From Sphingomonas palustris (GTDB lineage Bacteria > Pseudomonadota > Alphaproteobacteria > Sphingomonadales > Sphingomonadaceae): 64,000 nucleotides of DNA. Of this stretch, positions 29,370 to 38,484 are shown one piece after another; the first letter of the stretch is position 1, and each line of letters begins with the position of its first letter. The notes below the pieces were generated by a model. That model worked only from the letters and a program-made list of their open reading frames with translations. It did not search any database and was not told where the DNA came from. The stretch covers positions 1 through 64,000 of the forward strand of contig JAMFSI010000031.1 in NCBI GenBank assembly GCA_026225215.1, read 5' to 3'. Made by a program: the position numbers and the translations under genes.

Positions 29370-29541
29370 GGATTTGTTACCCCTGTTATGAATTATGACA
29401 TGTCGGCGACATGCTGTTACCAAGCGTATCGGAAAGCAAGCGCCGTGGTGCATTGCAGCATCGCAGAGGCGCAAAGCAGGAACACACTGTTACCATAAAG
29501 CCGCAGTGGTGTCGGCCGACGGCATTCGTTAGGAACGCGCC

Positions 29542-31107
29542 ATGCCCAGTACCGCCATCAACAACCAGCTATCGGCCGCCGCCCGCGATCCACATTTGTT
29601 GCAGGCGGCGCTGGCTCTCCATCAGAACCGATTGGGCGACGCCGAGCCGCTGTTGCGGCAGCATCTTAAGGCCAACCCCTGCGACGTTGCCGCGATCCGC
29701 ATGCTGGCCGAACTGGCCGCGCGCATTGGTCGGACGCAGGATGCCGAGACCTTGCTGCGCCGCGCGCTGGAGCTTGCTCCCGATTTCGGCGCGGCGCGGG
29801 TCCATCTGGCCACCGTGCTTTATCACAGGAACCAGCCGATCGAGGCGCTGGCGCAGCTCGATCGGCTGGAGTTGGGGCGCGACGACGATAATCCCAACTT
29901 GCGCGCCGCAGTATTCAACCGGTTGGGCGAGTTCGAACAGGCCCTCGCGCTTTACGAAGCGACTCTGGCCAAGCATCCCCGTAGCGCCAAGGTTTGGCTA
30001 TCCTACGGCCATGTCCTGAAAACAGTGGGTCGTCTGGAAGACGGCGTTGCCGCCTATCGCTGCACGCTGGAGCTCGAACCAGGCCATGGCGAGGCTTGGT
30101 GGTCGATGGCCAATCTGAAGACGGTCGCCTTCACCGAGGCCGACCGCGCTGCGATGGCGCAAGCGTTGGCCAGCAGCGATCTCCCCGCCGAAGATCGCTT
30201 TCACCTCGAATTCGCGCTGGGCAAGGCCTGGGAAGATGCGGGCGATCCGGTCCGGGCCTTTGCCTGCTACGCCGATGGCAATGCCCACCGCCGCGCGCTG
30301 ATCCACTATGATGCCGATGAAACCACCCGCCGCGTGGACCGCATGATCACCGCTTTCGATAAGGGTTATTATGCCACGCAACAGGGTTCGGGCTTCGCCG
30401 CCTCCGATCCGATCTTTATCGTTGGTCTGCCCCGCTCGGGATCGACGCTGATCGAGCAGATACTGGCTAGCCACAGCCAGATCGAGGCGATCGCCGAGCT
30501 ACCGGATATTCCAGAATTATGGACAAAGCTAGGCGAGAGCGGCATCGCTGCGCTGGGTGACGGGCAACGGGGCGGCCTCGGCAAGGAATATCTGCAAAGG
30601 GTGGCCCCGCAGCGCAAGACCGCCCGCCCTTATTTCATCGACAAGCTACCGAACAACTGGCTTTATGTCGGCTTTATCAAGGCGATCCTGCCCAAGGCCC
30701 GCATTATAGATGCCCGGCGCCATCCCCTATCTGCTGGATTTGCCAATTTCCGTCAGCATTTCGCCCGCGGCCAGCATTTCACTTACGACCTGACCGATAT
30801 CGGCCGATATTACCGCGATTATCTGCGGTTGATGGATCATTTCGACGCCACCCTGCCGGGTGCGATTCACCGCGTCGAATACGAACGCATGGTCGAAGAC
30901 AGCGAGCGCGAAATCCGCAGCCTGCTCGCTGCGCTCGACTTGCCCTTCGAAGAATCCTGCCTGCAGTTCTACGCCAACGACCGCCCTGTCCGCACCCCCT
31001 CCGCGCAACAAGTCCGTTCCGCCATCTATCGCCAGGGGACCGAAAATTGGCAGCCCTTTGCGCAATGGCTGGGCCCGTTGCGTGAGGCGCTGGGCGAGCC
31101 GACTTAA
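29542..31107 (+). CDS. TPR-repeat sulfotransferase
   Basis: A 521-residue two-part protein. Residues about 15-200 are tetratricopeptide repeats (LGDAEPLLRQHLKANP, GRTQDAETLLRRALELAP, GEFEQALALYEATLAKHP, GRLEDGVAAYRCTLELEP). Residues 290-515 are a sulfotransferase domain with the PAPS 5'-phosphosulfate loop GLPRSGSTLI (295-304) and the 3'-phosphate-binding region DARRHPLSAGFANF. It is expected to move sulfate from PAPS to a protein or small molecule. Proteins of this kind are common beside TonB receptors in sphingomonads and their substrate is unknown. TAGGAA precedes the ATG. Confidence 0.9.
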   Translation: MPSTAINNQLSAAARDPHLLQAALALHQNRLGDAEPLLRQHLKANPCDVAAIRMLAELAARIGRTQDAETLLRRALELAPDFGAARVHLATVLYHRNQPIEALAQLDRLELGRDDDNPNLRAAVFNRLGEFEQALALYEATLAKHPRSAKVWLSYGHVLKTVGRLEDGVAAYRCTLELEPGHGEAWWSMANLKTVAFTEADRAAMAQALASSDLPAEDRFHLEFALGKAWEDAGDPVRAFACYADGNAHRRALIHYDADETTRRVDRMITAFDKGYYATQQGSGFAASDPIFIVGLPRSGSTLIEQILASHSQIEAIAELPDIPELWTKLGESGIAALGDGQRGGLGKEYLQRVAPQRKTARPYFIDKLPNNWLYVGFIKAILPKARIIDARRHPLSAGFANFRQHFARGQHFTYDLTDIGRYYRDYLRLMDHFDATLPGAIHRVEYERMVEDSEREIRSLLAALDLPFEESCLQFYANDRPVRTPSAQQVRSAIYRQGTENWQPFAQWLGPLREALGEPT

Positions 31108-31232
31108 GCAACTACCGGGTGACCCGCATATCGGGGCGGGAAATGCCGGGATGATCCCAAATGGGAATAGCCTTGCTGGCGTTCCTGTGGTGTCGTCGCG
31201 GCTACACCAGAATAGCAAGGGATAGGCAGAGC

Positions 31233-32039
31233 ATGGATTTGGCACTCAAGGGCAGGCGCGTGCTCGTCACCGGCAGCAGCAGCGGCATTGGCGAAGCCAT
31301 CGTCCATATGCTGGCCGACGAAGGCGCCGCGGTGGTTGTCCATGGCCGCAACCGTGAGCGGGCAGAGAAGGTCGCCAAGGAGATCAACGCAGTCGGTGTA
31401 GCGATCGGCGAGCTGGCCACCGATGAACTGGTGGCCTCGGTGCATGCCGAAGCGACGGCGGCTTTGAGTGGCAACATCGAGATTCTGATCAACAATGCCG
31501 GCGGCAACGCGGCGGGAAATACCTCGAAATCGCCTGCCGACATCAGCATCGACGATTTCATAGCCAATTATCGCGCCAATACGCTTGGTGCGGTGCGGCT
31601 GTGTCAGCTTTGCGTGCCGGATATGGTCGCCGCCAAATTCGGGCGGATCATCAATGTCTCCAGCGCGGTCGCGGTTCAGCCCAACAATATGGGCGCCGAT
31701 TATTCGGCAGCCAAGGCGGCGCTGAACAATTTTACCGTCAGTCTGGCAGGATCGCTCAAGGGCGTGGGTGTCACCGCCAACATCCTGTCCCCCGGCATTA
31801 TCATGGTCGACGGCCTGCTGCGCAGTGGCCGGCAGCGGTTCGGCGATCCCGATATGAGTTTCCAGGAAGTCAGCGACCGTTTCGCCTCCGAAAAAGTATT
31901 CGACATGCCACCGGTGGGCCGGGTCGGCATGCCACGCGAACTGGCGATGGTCGCCTGCATGCTCGCCAGCCCGTTGCAGGGCTTTATCACCGGCGCCAAT
32001 TATCGCGTCGATGGCGGGCAAGTCCGCAGCCTGAACTAA
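31233..32039 (+). CDS. SDR-family oxidoreductase
   Basis: A 268-residue short-chain dehydrogenase starting MDLALKGRRVLVTGSSSGIGEAI, the ATG being preceded by AGGGATAGGCAG; the track start 24 codons earlier has no support. It has ILINNAGGNA, INVSSAVAVQP with catalytic Ser, DYSAAKAAL with Tyr-x3-Lys, and GFITGANYRVDGGQVRSLN at the C-terminus. The same C-terminal ending (ANYRIDGGQVQSVN) is seen in the pseudogene at 14310, so the two may be paralogues. It lies 45 bases before a DapB-like reductase gene on the same strand. Confidence 0.92.
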   Translation: MDLALKGRRVLVTGSSSGIGEAIVHMLADEGAAVVVHGRNRERAEKVAKEINAVGVAIGELATDELVASVHAEATAALSGNIEILINNAGGNAAGNTSKSPADISIDDFIANYRANTLGAVRLCQLCVPDMVAAKFGRIINVSSAVAVQPNNMGADYSAAKAALNNFTVSLAGSLKGVGVTANILSPGIIMVDGLLRSGRQRFGDPDMSFQEVSDRFASEKVFDMPPVGRVGMPRELAMVACMLASPLQGFITGANYRVDGGQVRSLN

Positions 32040-32084
32040 ACAACATAAGGGCATCAGCCCGCCATATTGGGAAGAGGCATCATC

Positions 32085-33137
32085 ATGTCGAAAGAGAAAT
32101 ATCGCGTCATCCAGTGGGCCACCGGCACCGTCGGCAGCGCCGCGCTCAAATATTTCATCGAAAACCCGGTGACCGAACTGGTCGGGCTCTACGTCACCAA
32201 TCCTGATAAAGTCGGCAAGGATGCCGGCGATCTGGTCGGGCTGGCCAAGACCGGGGTAATGGCGACCGATGACGTCGAGGTGCTGCTGGCGATCGATGCC
32301 GATTGCGTGCTGTTTTCTCCCGCCCAGGCACCCGGAAATCTCGATATCATCTGCCGTATGCTCGCTGCGGGCACGAATGTCGTCTCGCCGGCGGGCCCGT
32401 TCCTGCCCAATAAATGGTATCCGGACGAAACCGCGAAGATCGAAGCGGCCTGCGCCGAAGGAAAGAGCTCCTTTCATGGCTGCGGCGTACACCCCGGCTT
32501 TTCCGGCGACATCCTGCCGATCACCTTGTCGCGATTGATGAACCGCGTCGATTGCATCGAGGTGTCCGAGATCATCGACAAGGTTCGCAACCCGATGATC
32601 TATACCGAGATGATGGGCTTCGGGCTCGATCCCGAGGAACTGCTCGCCAATCCACGGCGCTCGCCTGAGACGTACAAAGCTTTCTATTCGTCGATGGCGA
32701 TGATCGCCGAGAGCCTGGGCAAGGAGATCGAGAAGGTCACGGTCCGGTTCGAGGTCTCGAAGGCGAAGAAGGACATCAAGCACCTCTACGGCGAAGTGAA
32801 GGCTGGGACTGTCGGCGGCCAGCATTATGAATGGACCGCCTGGTCCGAAGGCGCCCCGTTGATCGTCTATCACTTCTATTGGCAGCTCGGCGAAGACCTC
32901 GACCCACTATGGCAGGAAGGCGAAGCGCGCTACCGCGTCGTCATCAAGGGCGATCCACCACTCGAATGCAATCTGATGGGCGGCAAGGATGCCGATGGCC
33001 GCCATCCGTTCCTCGGGCTGCCCTGGACCGGGCTGGTCGGCTGCACCGTCGTCCCACAGATATGCGATGCCGCGCCGGGGATCATCAGCCATCTCGATCT
33101 GGGTGTGGTTCAGCCGAGGGGGTTGGTGCGCAGGTAA
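32085..33137 (+). CDS. DapB-like NAD(P)H-dependent oxidoreductase
   Basis: A 350-residue protein with an N-terminal Rossmann fold (YRVIQWATGTVGSAALKYFIE, LVGLYVTNPDKVGKDAGDL) like dihydrodipicolinate reductase. The C-terminal part resembles the amine-dehydrogenase-like family annotated near steroid and lipid catabolic genes (SSFHGCGVHPGFSGDILP, TVRFEVSKAKKDI). GAAGAGGCATCATC fits the ATG at 32085, six codons inside the track ORF. It is unlikely to act in lysine synthesis because it lacks the DapB His-His-Arg-x-Lys signature. It probably forms an operon with the preceding SDR. Confidence 0.83.
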   Translation: MSKEKYRVIQWATGTVGSAALKYFIENPVTELVGLYVTNPDKVGKDAGDLVGLAKTGVMATDDVEVLLAIDADCVLFSPAQAPGNLDIICRMLAAGTNVVSPAGPFLPNKWYPDETAKIEAACAEGKSSFHGCGVHPGFSGDILPITLSRLMNRVDCIEVSEIIDKVRNPMIYTEMMGFGLDPEELLANPRRSPETYKAFYSSMAMIAESLGKEIEKVTVRFEVSKAKKDIKHLYGEVKAGTVGGQHYEWTAWSEGAPLIVYHFYWQLGEDLDPLWQEGEARYRVVIKGDPPLECNLMGGKDADGRHPFLGLPWTGLVGCTVVPQICDAAPGIISHLDLGVVQPRGLVRR

Positions 33138-33250
33138 GCGGGCGATCTCTCAAGCGGGCAGCGTAATATGTGAATCACGCGCCCGCTCTCAGTTTCTGTT
33201 GCCGCATCGTTTGTCGTCAAAAACCGGTACCCACTTTTTGGCGCGATGCG

Positions 33251-33970
33251 CTAGCTGTTGGTACCCACCGTCCAGGTGGCGCTGATTATGCCGGCGTGCC
33301 GCGCCAGATGATCGGCAATAAGGTCGAGATCGACCGGATTGGCGCTGCTGGGCACAAGCTCGGCGGCCAGTTCTACCGTGGTTTCGCTCTCCGATAATGT
33401 TTCGATATCGCGGATCGGGTAATGCAGCCGCTCCAGCTCTTCGAACAATTGATCGCGGGCCAGCGAAACCAGTTCGGGCGGGCAGATCACATGAACGCGG
33501 TAGACCGCCTCGGTGCCCTCGGGTGAAATCGGGCTGCGATTGACGAAATGGACCAGTGGCCGCAGCAGCGTATTGCCGGCGAGGATGAAGGCGGCGACCA
33601 GTACCGCTTCGGCCAGCCGCCGACCGCCGGCAAATGACCCTACCGCCGCTGACGCCCAGAGCGTTGCCGCAGTATTGAGCCCACGGACCTGCGCGCCCTC
33701 CTTCATGATCACCCCTGCGCCCAGAAAACCGATGCCCGAGACGATGTAGGAAATCACGCGGACACCGCCGTCGGCACCGCCCGTGCGCAGGCCGAGATCC
33801 ACGAAAGCCGCAGCCCCCACCGCCACCAGGACATTGGTCCTGAGCCCGGCGGTGCGCTGGCGCCACTGCCGCTCCAGGCCGATCGCGGCGCCCAGCACAA
33901 AGGCGGTCGAAAGACAGATGAAACTGACGAGGAGCGCGCCGGGGTCGAAGGTGAATGTCGAGGTGTCCAC
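33251..33970 (-). CDS. MgtC/SapB-family membrane protein
   Basis: A 239-residue protein. The N-terminal membrane domain has the MgtC signature GAAIGLERQWRQRTAGLRTNVLVAVGAAAFV and GIGFLGAGVIMKEG with RGLNTAATLWASAAVGS. The remaining 90 residues form a cytoplasmic ACT-like tail (YRVHVICPPELVSLARDQLFEEL). MgtC proteins support growth in low magnesium and modulate the F-ATPase in Salmonella. GGGAGATGATTGC supports the GTG at 33970 rather than the track start at 34000. Confidence 0.92.
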   Translation of the reverse strand: MDTSTFTFDPGALLVSFICLSTAFVLGAAIGLERQWRQRTAGLRTNVLVAVGAAAFVDLGLRTGGADGGVRVISYIVSGIGFLGAGVIMKEGAQVRGLNTAATLWASAAVGSFAGGRRLAEAVLVAAFILAGNTLLRPLVHFVNRSPISPEGTEAVYRVHVICPPELVSLARDQLFEELERLHYPIRDIETLSESETTVELAAELVPSSANPVDLDLIADHLARHAGIISATWTVGTNS

Positions 33971-34130
33971 GCAATCATCTCCCAGCTTCGCGGCACGCAC
34001 CTATCCCCTGTTGGCTGGCCCCTGTCAAAGTCGCAAATCGGCAAAGGACGGCTTGTAATAAGCGGCGAAAAGCCTCACTCCATCATCAAGTTCTGGGCAT
34101 GAATCCCGCGAGCAAAAGAGCATCGTCGTC

Positions 34131-34970
34131 ATGGTCCTAGCCCCGTCCCGCGCCGCGCTCCGCCATCTCGGGCAACCCGATGTCATGCCGCTGGGCACGC
34201 TCCATGAAGAGGGCCCGATCGTGGTGCGGGCGCGGGTGCTCGGCGCGCGGATCGATACCCATGCGCTGATCGACAATGGCGCCATCGGTGATCTCGCCCG
34301 CGCCGCCGGGCTCAGCTTCGTGTTCCGCTATGGCGCCGTCGTCACCTTTGGCGCAGCGCAAGCCGGCATCGACGAATTCGATGCGGCGCTGTTGCCGCAT
34401 GTGGTCGAGCCGGTGTCGGGCGGGGATGTCGAGTCGGCCGATGTCGCCTTCCACCGGCAGGCGAGCGACAAGATCGGCACCGATGGCCAGATCCTGCTCG
34501 CCGACACCAGCGAAGCGCGATTGCTGCTCGTGGCGATCGTCCTCGCACGCAGTGTCGGCCTGTCGCGCGATGAGGATCTGGTGTCCGAAGCCTTCGATCA
34601 GATCGCCCCGCTGGTCACCGAATTGCGCCAGACCGGCAATATCAGTTTCCCGATCCGGCAGGCGATGCGGATGGTCGGCGAAGTGCTCGGTGCGCGGCAT
34701 CGGGTGATGGGCACGGTGCAGGCCGATGAACGCCCTGACGTGCTCTGGGACAATCCCGAACTCGACCGGCTCTACGCCCGGCTTGAGGCCGAATATGAAC
34801 TCGACGACCGCGCCGAGGTACTCGAGCATAAATTCGTTGCGCTGGGCGATTTCGCTGAGGTGCTGCTCGACATCGTTCAGGTCAAGCGTGCTTTCCGGCT
34901 GGAACTCGCGGTGATCGCGCTGATCGCTTTTGAAATCCTGCTGGCGCTCGTCAGCATGGCGCATCGTTAA
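34131..34970 (+). CDS. RMD1/DUF155-family protein
   Basis: A 279-residue member of the RMD1/RMND1/Sif2 family, known from yeast mitochondria and bacteria with poorly known function. The core has RARVLGARIDTHAL, FVFRYGAVVTFG, LARSVGLSRDEDLVSEAFD, and the C-terminal LEHKFVALGDFAEVLLDIVQVKRAFRLELAVIALIAFEILLALV, which ends in one membrane helix. This late helix and the long preceding coil are diagnostic of DUF155. It is probably anchored in the inner membrane with the bulk in the cytoplasm. It is divergent from mgtC. Confidence 0.85.
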   Translation: MVLAPSRAALRHLGQPDVMPLGTLHEEGPIVVRARVLGARIDTHALIDNGAIGDLARAAGLSFVFRYGAVVTFGAAQAGIDEFDAALLPHVVEPVSGGDVESADVAFHRQASDKIGTDGQILLADTSEARLLLVAIVLARSVGLSRDEDLVSEAFDQIAPLVTELRQTGNISFPIRQAMRMVGEVLGARHRVMGTVQADERPDVLWDNPELDRLYARLEAEYELDDRAEVLEHKFVALGDFAEVLLDIVQVKRAFRLELAVIALIAFEILLALVSMAHR

Positions 34971-34988
34971 GACCAGAATAGCGCAGCT

Positions 34989-35600
34989 TCAGCCTCCGCC
35001 TGGCCTGACAGCAAACAACGGCAATTCGGCTAAGGCGGGGCCTAGCTCGCGGCTATGCTGCGGCCCGCCGGGAATATCGGCGGCATCGACCGCCATCGCT
35101 GCACAATAGCTGGAATCAAAGCCATCGCGTAGTTCGACCGGCTCCTGGAAGCCGACGCGCTGGATGGGAACGCCGGTCTGCCTGGCCCAGCGATTGAGGG
35201 CTGCCTCGGCCTCGCTGGCGATGATGAAGCAGGTGCGATGCCCGGCAAGGTCGCTGGCGTGCTGAAACGGCGCGTCGGTGCGCACCAGCAAAACTTGCCG
35301 GCTGACCACGACCGGTTGCCCAGCTTGCAACTTTGCCGCCGGCGAGACGACGGCGAGTTCGGCGGAACTCAGCACCGCCAGCCTATCGTTATGGGCATCG
35401 CGCAGATCATCGATGCGGCGGTAGGGACGAAAGGCAATCCCGCCTCTCTCCTTGTCTGCAGCTTGGCGGCACAAATCGACCGCCACGCCGCGCCATACGC
35501 CGTCATCACCCCGCTCGGCGATGCCCGGCCGCTCGACTGCACCGCAGCGCAGCGGTGCCGGTGCCGCTGCCGACGCTAACGCCAGCAATACCGCGATCAT
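34989..35600 (-). CDS. Periplasmic solute-binding-like protein (family 3 type)
   Basis: A 203-residue protein with a short signal peptide (MIAVLLALASAAAPA) and the layout of a family 3 extracellular solute-binding domain (RCGAVERPGIAERGDDGVWRGVAVDLCRQAAD, VVSRQVLLVRTDAPFQHASDLAGHRTCFI). At 200 aa it is shorter than the usual 250-280. No ABC permease or ATPase lies nearby. Its ATG overlaps the stop of the phosphoesterase gene, so the two are co-translated and may act together in the periplasm. What it binds is unknown. Confidence 0.72.
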   Translation of the reverse strand: MIAVLLALASAAAPAPLRCGAVERPGIAERGDDGVWRGVAVDLCRQAADKERGGIAFRPYRRIDDLRDAHNDRLAVLSSAELAVVSPAAKLQAGQPVVVSRQVLLVRTDAPFQHASDLAGHRTCFIIASEAEAALNRWARQTGVPIQRVGFQEPVELRDGFDSSYCAAMAVDAADIPGGPQHSRELGPALAELPLFAVRPGGG

Positions 35601-37729
35601 GGCGCCGGGCTGTTATAGTCGGGCAGCGTGCCTGGCAACGAGTTGAAATGTGCAGGCGGGGCGGAACGTCGGCCCAGGCGCAAATCCTCCGGCGTCACAC
35701 CGATCGCTGCGCAGCCCTTGCCGTCGTAATGCGGGAGCGCCGTCAGCAATTGATCAGGGATCGTCGCGTAAGCGCCGGGCAGCGGCGGAGCGCTGCCCGC
35801 CAGTCGCGCCGGATCAAAGCCGGAGATCAGGCTGTCGGTGATCGGCGAATTGATGTCGCGCGGTCCGAGATGCGTCTGATGAAAGCCGGCGGGGCCGAAT
35901 TTGTTGAACTCGGGGCTATCACCCTTGATCAGCGCATCCTTTTCCTCGGGCAGGCTGGCGAGCGCGGGCAGGCCGAACACATCCTCGATCGTCTCGATCA
36001 CCGCATTGTGGTCGCCCTCGGCGTGCGACACCGCATGCGCGCGGGCATAAGGCGAAATCAGCAGCAGCGGCACGCGTATCCCACGCGACAGCGGCAAGCC
36101 GTCGGGTCCGTAGGACAGGATGCGCGGTGGGACATGATCGTAAAAGCCGTCCGATTCATCGTAAGTGATGACCACCGCGCTTTGCGCCCACAGCGCCGGA
36201 TTGGCGGCGATGGCATTGATTACCCGAGCAGCCATCGCCTCGCTGATCTGGTGATCGGCATAGGCAGGATGATCATCATCGCCGCTTTTGACGACATGGA
36301 TTGCGTTGATGTCGCGATCGGTCAGTTCTGCGGGGAAATGCGGGTTCTGGATCGGGGTCTGCAAATTGGCGATATTGCCGAAGCCACCGCGAATATAGAT
36401 GATGCCACCCTCAGCGGGCAGCTTGCCGGCGGCGATATCATCGAAGAAATCGCCCTCGCCGCGCAAGGATTCTTTGGTTTTGTCGTTGTCGGCGAGATAG
36501 CCGAAATATTGCGGCCCCTCGTGATGCGCGACGAAATTGTCATGCGTGGCGAGGCCCGGCGGATCGCTCGGCTCGTGGTCATAGCCGTTCTGGTACCAGC
36601 GCCAGGCGACAGGGGCATTGCCGGTAGCGGCGATCGTGGGGATATCGCGCTGGATATCGGCCTCGTTGGTGGCGGCATGGCGATCCCCAGCGAGCATCGC
36701 GCTGATACCCGTACCCATCGCGGTGAGCGGCACCGTGGCAAAGGTCAGATTGGTCGAAATATTATAGCCCTTGCCATTCTTATTGGCGGCGTAGCTTTCC
36801 TTGGGTGACGTCGGATCGCGATCGGCATCGGCATTGGGATCGAATTGCGAGCCCCAATAGGGATTGGGGTCGCCAGTCAGCGGCACACCCTGCGTCGTGC
36901 CGCTGCCGGTATAAGGATCATACTGAACCTTGCCTGCCATCGCCTTGGTTTCGCCGGTGGCGCCATGCTTCACCCATTGGGTTTCGCCGGCCTGCCCCGC
37001 GATCATGGCGATGGCGTTAGGCGTGGACGGCGTGTCCTCGGTGGCGAAGATATTGTCGAACAGGGTGAAGCGGCTGGCGTAGCGCCAGAAGAACGGGATG
37101 GTGTCGCAATCGATGTAGGACATCACAAGATTGGCGCGCTGGCGCCCGGCGGCGATATCGTCGGGAGTCTTGACCGGCCCGGTGTGGCCGTCGAATTCGG
37201 TCTGGGCAAAGCCGTCCATGCGCGCGGTGCCGTCGATCACGTTGATCTTGCGCGCCAGCGACTCATGTCCGTGATCGGCGCTGTCGATCACCGTGGCGTT
37301 CTGCTCAGGACCGAGCCGGAACGGATGTACGGTGATCTTTGCGCCACTGGCGCTGTCGGTATAGCTTTGTTCGAAACCCGGCGTGGCATTCGCGTCGCGC
37401 GACTGGCCGTTGGCGGAGAACAAGCCGTTGGCACCGGGGAAGGTGCCATATTCGTGATCGAAGCTCTCGTTTTCGTTGAAGATCACGAAGACATATTTGA
37501 TCCGTTTGCGCAGCAGCGCGATCATTTCGGCGCGCGGCAACGGCTTGGTGGCGGAAGGATCGCTCGCATAAGGCGCGATCTCGGGGTCCTGCGCGGGCGG
37601 TTGCGCGGAAACCGGCGGGGCGGGAACAGGCTCGCCACCATGAGGCGCGGCGGCGGCTCCGCTGGCACCGGCCAGCAGTGAAACGAACAGGGATGAGGTG
37701 GCGATAGTTGTCAGGAGAATCAGGCGCAT
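35597..37729 (-). CDS. Phosphoesterase family protein (phospholipase C / acid phosphatase type)
   Basis: A 710-residue secreted metal-dependent hydrolase of the alkaline-phosphatase-superfamily phosphoesterase family (PF04185: phospholipase C, AcpA). A signal peptide MRLILLTTIATSSLFVSLLAGASGAAAA is followed by a Pro-rich stretch, then YVFVIFNENESFDHEYGTFPGANGL (N-E-N-x-S-F-D-H metal and nucleophile region), IFATEDTPSTPNAIAMIAGQ, VVITYDESDGFYDHVPPR and ISPYARAHAVSHAEGDHNAVIETIED, all typical. The ATG at 37729 has AGGAA upstream; the track start is 23 codons too early. It should act on phosphate esters in the periplasm, perhaps for phosphate scavenging. Confidence 0.9.
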   Translation of the reverse strand: MRLILLTTIATSSLFVSLLAGASGAAAAPHGGEPVPAPPVSAQPPAQDPEIAPYASDPSATKPLPRAEMIALLRKRIKYVFVIFNENESFDHEYGTFPGANGLFSANGQSRDANATPGFEQSYTDSASGAKITVHPFRLGPEQNATVIDSADHGHESLARKINVIDGTARMDGFAQTEFDGHTGPVKTPDDIAAGRQRANLVMSYIDCDTIPFFWRYASRFTLFDNIFATEDTPSTPNAIAMIAGQAGETQWVKHGATGETKAMAGKVQYDPYTGSGTTQGVPLTGDPNPYWGSQFDPNADADRDPTSPKESYAANKNGKGYNISTNLTFATVPLTAMGTGISAMLAGDRHAATNEADIQRDIPTIAATGNAPVAWRWYQNGYDHEPSDPPGLATHDNFVAHHEGPQYFGYLADNDKTKESLRGEGDFFDDIAAGKLPAEGGIIYIRGGFGNIANLQTPIQNPHFPAELTDRDINAIHVVKSGDDDHPAYADHQISEAMAARVINAIAANPALWAQSAVVITYDESDGFYDHVPPRILSYGPDGLPLSRGIRVPLLLISPYARAHAVSHAEGDHNAVIETIEDVFGLPALASLPEEKDALIKGDSPEFNKFGPAGFHQTHLGPRDINSPITDSLISGFDPARLAGSAPPLPGAYATIPDQLLTALPHYDGKGCAAIGVTPEDLRLGRRSAPPAHFNSLPGTLPDYNSPAP

Positions 37730-37908
37730 GGGATTTCCTAGCAATGAACCATGACACTTATTGGTAAGTGTGTCGGCGATCGATAGATCGATTTCCACAT
37801 CCGCTGCAAAGCGATTTCGATAGAACAGGAATCACAGACCGGGATATGGTGAAAACAGCGCGGGCGCAGGCAAGCGACAACGCGATCTGGGAAAGAGGGA
37901 ACATAGTC

Positions 37909-38343
37909 ATGCCAGGCACCGTAAATTCGGTCAGCATTTTCGTGCCGATGCTGGTCGTCATCGCGCTGACATTCGTCGCTTTCGTCCGCATGGCGATGAT
38001 GCGGCAATTCGCGGTCAAAGCCGGCCAGGACCCCAATTATTATAAGGCCCAGCTCGGCACGCCCGAACCTGAGGCGACGGTTGCTGCCGTGCGCCACTAC
38101 AGCAACCTGCTTGAACTCCCGACGATCTTCTACGCCGCTTGTGTAACGGCTTTCGTGCTGCAGGCGGTGACCGGCTGGACATTGGCCTTGGCCTGGGTCT
38201 TCGTCGCTGCGCGTTTGCTGCAGAGCTTTGTGCATCTTTCCTACAACAACCCCGCGCATCGCGGGCTGGGTTTCGTGCTGGGTGTGCTCAGCCTTTTAGC
38301 CTTGTGGGTGAACCTCGCGCTGGCCATATTCGCCCGGCTATGA
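37909..38343 (+). CDS. MAPEG-family membrane protein
   Basis: A 144-residue protein with four membrane helices (SIFVPMLVVIALTFVAFVRM, LPTIFYAACVTAFVLQ, LALAWVFVAARLLQSFVHL, GLGFVLGVLSLLALWVNLALAIF). This is the layout of the MAPEG superfamily (membrane-associated eicosanoid and glutathione enzymes). The R-x-x-Q-S-F-x-H-L stretch matches the conserved MAPEG motif around helix 3. GAGGG precedes the ATG at 37909, 47 codons inside the track ORF. The bacterial function is unknown; a glutathione-dependent detoxification role is family-based guesswork. Confidence 0.83.
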   Translation: MPGTVNSVSIFVPMLVVIALTFVAFVRMAMMRQFAVKAGQDPNYYKAQLGTPEPEATVAAVRHYSNLLELPTIFYAACVTAFVLQAVTGWTLALAWVFVAARLLQSFVHLSYNNPAHRGLGFVLGVLSLLALWVNLALAIFARL

Positions 38344-38484
38344 GCCTGGCTCTCAAGCCGGAGAAAACCCGTAGGGGACACCGTTTCTGCGTAGCCAGTC
38401 ATTGGCAACCTGCCGAACCGGCTTATTCTGCTGGCCAGGAAACCCGCATGGCGCGAACCGGCGCCAGCGACAGAAGGAGCAATT

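Noticed and set aside
31104-32873. 589-aa minus-strand ORF opposite the SDR and DapB-like genes
   Set aside because: Its sequence is a shadow of two clear plus-strand genes; it has no known motif and reads as Arg/Asp/His-rich high-GC antisense.
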